Assembly (NCBI GenBank): GCA_031553765.1
Contig: JAVBKY010000010.1
Span: forward strand, 1-28,849
Length of the DNA: 28,849 nucleotides
Reading direction: 5' to 3'
Origin: JAITMY01 sp031553765
GTDB lineage: Bacteria; Bacteroidota; Bacteroidia; Bacteroidales; UBA932
Made by a program: the position numbers and the translations under genes. Position 1 is the stretch's first letter. Every line of letters starts with the position of its first letter. Shown here in pieces: positions 26,901-28,849 of the stretch. Under the pieces are notes generated by a model, which ran no database searches, was not told where the DNA came from, and saw only the letters and a program-made list of their open reading frames with translations.

Positions 26901-28310
26901 CGACACCCATAGTTGCTGGTGTGAGTCTTCAAGAATTGCTCTTACCTCATTGGCATACTGTGTGTTTTCGTCAAACAACGTGATCCCCAGTTTGTTTTGA
27001 AAAAATGTAATCTTGTCAACACCTCTTATTCCTCTGCACCACAGGTTTCCTTGGCGGTCGAAAAATGCGCTACGCGCAGCAGTGTGATAGCTCCTGCCGG
27101 CAGATAGGGGTGACTCGGCAAAAGAGACCATTTTGTCGCTTACAGAATCGTAGAGAAACAAGTCATAAACACCTGTCATTCGCGTCCATATATTTCCGCT
27201 CAGGTCTTCTGCAAAATATGCTCCGGCAGGTGGGCTACTGGGTCTTCCTTTATATGAAAACATTTTTTCGGTAGCCAAGTTAAGCCGCATAATGTAGGGC
27301 ATGCGGGTATATATAAACAGATTACTCCGGGAATCCCTGGACAAGAAGACGATGTTGTTCGAACACAAAACCGAATTTTTTGTGTGATAGTGTTTACTAT
27401 GAAAAGTTTCTTCCTCCACCAGAAAAAAACCGTTACCATCGGTCGATACAATCAGCTGATGCCCGATGCCATCCAACAAATAGTTGATAGGTGCACCGAA
27501 ATTTTTATCCACTAGCTCGAATGTTTGATTCAGCAAAGAATATACCCACAGTAATCCCTTGCGAGTTCCAAAATAGATTTTGTCAGATTTTTGCAGGGCT
27601 GCCGTAAAAAATTGTCCATCAGGTTCGTCCGATCCACTCAAATAGAACTTGGGTTCCTCTTCATTCGGGCGTATTAACGTTAACCCGTTGTCGGTCAACA
27701 ACCAGTAATTTCCGTAACTGTCCTCGAGAATATTTTGATCTACCTTGTTGCTCCTTAATTGCTGATTTTTAATGCTGTACAAAGTGTATTGAAGTTCACT
27801 CCCGCTGATACGAAAGCAACCGACATCAGCGGAGAAAAGCCAAATATCACCGGAGTGAGTCAAGTGCATTTTGGTAGCACGAAAATCCGGAATCTCTGGT
27901 TCAACCAGCTTGTTGATAATGGTGAAGTTGCCTGTAATTGGATTCATCCTAAGCACATCTCCGTCATAACTTCTTACCCAGATATATCCACTACTATCCT
28001 CAAGAATCTCTTCAAAGCGGCTACTTCTTAATCCATATTTTTCAGGAAACTCATCGAAGTAGTTTTGAAAGTTATACCCGTCAAACCGGGACAATCCGCT
28101 CCAAGTTCCCATCCAAATAAACCCCTGCTTATCCTGAAATACAACGCGGACATCATTTTGTACCAGTCCATCATTTGTTGTATAGTTGGTTACAAAGCTA
28201 CCTCTGTTTTCTGAGGCGTACATAGGCCGCCAAAAGATAAGGCAAAGCATCATCAGCAACAGTATCTGGATATGCTTCTTTTGATAGGATATGTAGTAAA
28301 TTTTATTCAC
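23955..28310 (-). CDS. Hybrid two-component system regulator (HTCS), intact
   Basis: This 1451-aa one-protein sensor, kinase and transcription activator controls PULs in this phylum. It begins at GTG 28310 (an in-frame stop lies four codons upstream and the first ATG would cut into the signal/anchor). A hydrophobic anchor/signal is at about 13-30. The periplasmic part has about 14 Reg_prop-like blades (FQDKQGFIWMGTWSGL to KLYFGYSQGLLSF), enough for two seven-bladed propellers, then Y_Y_Y (about 821-881). A transmembrane helix is at about 900-928. HisKA has His947 (SHEIRTPLTL). HATPase_c shows NAFKHT (about 1062), DEGEGIP (about 1090) and SGIGLSL (about 1118). The receiver has acidic residues 1202-1204, phospho-acceptor Asp1245 and Lys1297 in VKPF. 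The AraC-type HTH is at about 1361-1451 (ISRSALFKKV, VSYQVGISDVKYFTQCFKKKYGVTP). It is a close paralog of the broken HTCS. The ligand is probably a pectin oligosaccharide, from context. Confidence 0.95.
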   Translation of the reverse strand: MNKIYYISYQKKHIQILLLMMLCLIFWRPMYASENRGSFVTNYTTNDGLVQNDVRVVFQDKQGFIWMGTWSGLSRFDGYNFQNYFDEFPEKYGLRSSRFEEILEDSSGYIWVRSYDGDVLRMNPITGNFTIINKLVEPEIPDFRATKMHLTHSGDIWLFSADVGCFRISGSELQYTLYSIKNQQLRSNKVDQNILEDSYGNYWLLTDNGLTLIRPNEEEPKFYLSGSDEPDGQFFTAALQKSDKIYFGTRKGLLWVYSLLNQTFELVDKNFGAPINYLLDGIGHQLIVSTDGNGFFLVEEETFHSKHYHTKNSVLCSNNIVFLSRDSRSNLFIYTRMPYIMRLNLATEKMFSYKGRPSSPPAGAYFAEDLSGNIWTRMTGVYDLFLYDSVSDKMVSFAESPLSAGRSYHTAARSAFFDRQGNLWCRGIRGVDKITFFQNKLGITLFDENTQYANEVRAILEDSHQQLWVSTKDEKLWILDSTGNKKGYLCKNGSVGYGTPLDDVVYSLVETSDGEIWAGTKAHGVYRFIPAGSGYRIQSYQYDEADPYSLSGNSVYALLEDTRGRLWVATTKIGLNLVEKNDGKVRFLNHRNHLDYPVHKITAIRCLAEDPHGRICLGTTSGLIILDFGDNPRQGVKFRHFYQNGLAHSLNNNDIQNICFWGKDMFLATTKGGVNRVTKWDAEGYPLQFKAYTRQDGLSSDITYSVLPDHQGVLWIVSEENLAGLNPKTERLKKYGDIPKIIGNEHFSEGASYCTRSGKLYFGYSQGLLSFRPEQMTSNTYTPSIVLTDFKAFDKKQSADSLSVVPIDFSHPVRLGHTQNSFHIGFAALDFTSHANIRYAYRLEGFDPTWVESKTSKLAYYANLPQGNYTFRVRSTNSDGVWIENELLLPIRILPSFWQSNIGIALAIFLSLLLAIAAAALLLYIYRIRTQSQLSEMKARFFTDISHEIRTPLTLIAGPVEHLIHDPDTPVSVKEQLKLVSRNSDRMARMVNQVLDLRKAEHSRLRVEEIVPGRLMEDVASHFQVQAESAQIDFVVDDQTNGATVWANRDELEKIVFNLLSNAFKHTSHGKKIRLLLQRTNSHTLIIVEDEGEGIPQKHLNHIFERFFTVDKTDTNANSGIGLSLVQELVKKCGGKIAVESELGLGSQFTIFLQNGYEHYGANVDFIVPKNLPAEILTSDAGADHANLKPTPDKHQSILVVEDDPDLRRFLQRILASQYHVIEAVDGKDGFAKAMKHIPDFIVSDVMMPEMDGTQLLQRLKTTLNTSHIPVILLTAKGSMENKLKGLEYGADDYIVKPFSIPYLKARIENLLRQREQLQQLYRAGGLNQAAKHDTEGIRMSKHDQQFLESVERDVEKHLSESDYSIDKLAETLDISRSALFKKVKSLTGMAPVELLRDIRLRNAAKLLTTTQQRIKEVSYQVGISDVKYFTQCFKKKYGVTPGQYRGDIIH

Positions 28311-28678
28311 TTTCGATGGTCAAAAGTACAGTTTGTTAAATAAAAGTAAGGTTCAAAAGCAAAGTTATTGGAATAAATTATAATTTTTGGCAGTCAAATT
28401 GATTTTTTAGGGGGTATAATTGGTACAATGTATAACTGTGAAAGTATGATCATATTTTCATTTGCGCGCTGTTTATCAGTTGATTATTGTGTTAAAAATA
28501 AAAATTTGGATCCGTTTGAGTTCACACAAGAGGGTTAAAGAGTCAGAATCTTTTGAAATTTTTGACATTACATTTGTGATTGAAGCCATGAACAACTTCA
28601 TGAAGTGGTGAAAAATAGCCCTATAAAATTTAAAATCTTGACTACAAGTAAATTTTGTAGTGCTTAATCTAAAAAAGA
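28311..28678. promoter_or_regulatory. Divergent promoter region between the intact HTCS and the right-edge lipoprotein
   Basis: These 368 AT-rich bases contain no gene. For the + strand gene, TACATTTG at 28569-28576 matches TAnnTTTG and would give a leader of about 95 nt; no well-placed TTTG -33 element is seen. For the HTCS (-), two candidate -7 elements appear as reverse complements: TAACTTTG at 28360-28367 (leader about 45 nt) and TACTTTTG at 28321-28328, which would leave only a few bases before the GTG. A direct-repeat-like site at 28391-28423 is listed separately. All calls are motif matches. Confidence 0.5.
28391..28423 (+). repeat. Candidate second HTCS operator: degenerate direct repeat, about 21-bp spacing
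   Basis: CAAATTG at 28395-28401 and ATAATTG at 28416-28422 are 21 bp apart. The block CAAATTGATTTTTT then purines then GGGTATAATTGG resembles CAAACTGTTTTTTG then purines then GGATACAAATCGG at 21325-21354 beside the other HTCS. It lies about 145 bp upstream of the candidate -7 element at 28569, nearly the same distance as in the first copy (about 140 bp). Shared position and sequence suggest a binding site for the two paralogous regulators; this is inference. Confidence 0.4.
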
Positions 28679-28849
28679 ATGAAAAAAGTATTTTTTCTGT
28701 TTTTTGCCATCGGCATACTATTTACAGCGTGTAAGGAGGACAAAGAGTTAGCAGGCACAGAGCCAAGAGAGCCACAGGATGAGATTACGCTATCGGTAGA
28801 CCCTACAGCGCTTGAATTTATAGATATGCCCACAGCCAGGCAAACGGTG
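28679..28849 (+). CDS. Secreted lipoprotein, 5' part only (runs off window)
   Basis: ATG at 28679 opens a frame of 57 codons to the window edge with no stop. A short lipoprotein signal has lipobox Cys18 (LFTAC), followed by a charged surface-export-type stretch (KEDKE) and a Pro/Glu-rich linker. Residues from about 36 (ITLSVDPTALEFIDM, then QTV) look like the first strands of a BACON or similar Ig-like domain, which often lead into glycoside hydrolases or glycan-binding proteins in PULs. It is divergent from the intact HTCS and has its own TAnnTTTG element at 28569, so it is a likely target of that regulator. The enzymatic or binding domain, if any, lies outside the window. Confidence 0.75.
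   Translation, partial: MKKVFFLFFAIGILFTACKEDKELAGTEPREPQDEITLSVDPTALEFIDMPTARQTV

Noticed and set aside
1..28849. Search by eye for tRNA, rRNA, CRISPR repeats, integrases and phage genes
   Set aside because: None recognised; all long frames are explained by PUL and regulator genes.

Overview
The window looks like part of a pectin-directed polysaccharide utilization locus (PUL) of a Bacteroidetes bacterium. I see an adjacent SusC/SusD-type outer-membrane pair, a DUF4957/DUF5123-type surface lipoprotein, two PL1-type pectate lyases, very large hybrid two-component regulators (HTCS), and candidate Bacteroidetes promoters of the TAnnTTTG type. Three proteins end in type A type IX secretion (T9SS) sorting domains. 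Their presence argues against a typical Bacteroides and for a T9SS-bearing lineage (Porphyromonadaceae, Paludibacter, Prolixibacteraceae or Marinilabiliales relatives). This is inference; there is no rRNA or other marker here to settle it.

Layout. (1) 2-4327 (+): 3' part of a giant secreted modular protein (BIG2-like Ig repeats, two copies of an unrecognised ENF-type module, cadherin-like repeats, T9SS domain), closed by a rho-independent terminator. (2) 4411-11543 (+): DUF4957/DUF5123 lipoprotein, SusC-like transporter, SusD-like lipoprotein, then a second terminator. (3) 11644-16621 (+): a DUF1566/Lcl-type protein with a T9SS tail, and a 1313-aa multidomain pectate lyase, followed by a strong hairpin. 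(4) 16751-21123 (-): an HTCS gene broken in two by an apparent one-base loss in an A-run. (5) 21738-23822 (+): a second pectate lyase with an Ig-like domain and a T9SS tail, transcribed divergently from the broken HTCS. (6) 23955-28310 (-): an intact, closely related HTCS. (7) 28679-end (+): start of a lipoprotein divergent from the second HTCS. No tRNA, rRNA, CRISPR array, transposase or phage gene was seen.

How it probably works. Secreted or cell-surface lyases cleave polygalacturonan. The DUF4957 and SusD-like lipoproteins bind fragments at the surface and the SusC-like TonB-dependent channel imports them. The HTCS propeller domains sense products in the periplasm and the cytoplasmic AraC-type domain activates transcription. 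The part most worth a second look is the duplicated HTCS/divergent-target module. One regulator copy is frame-broken at a precisely locatable site, and both intergenic regions carry a similar direct repeat with 21-22 bp spacing, placed about 140 bp before a TAnnTTTG element.
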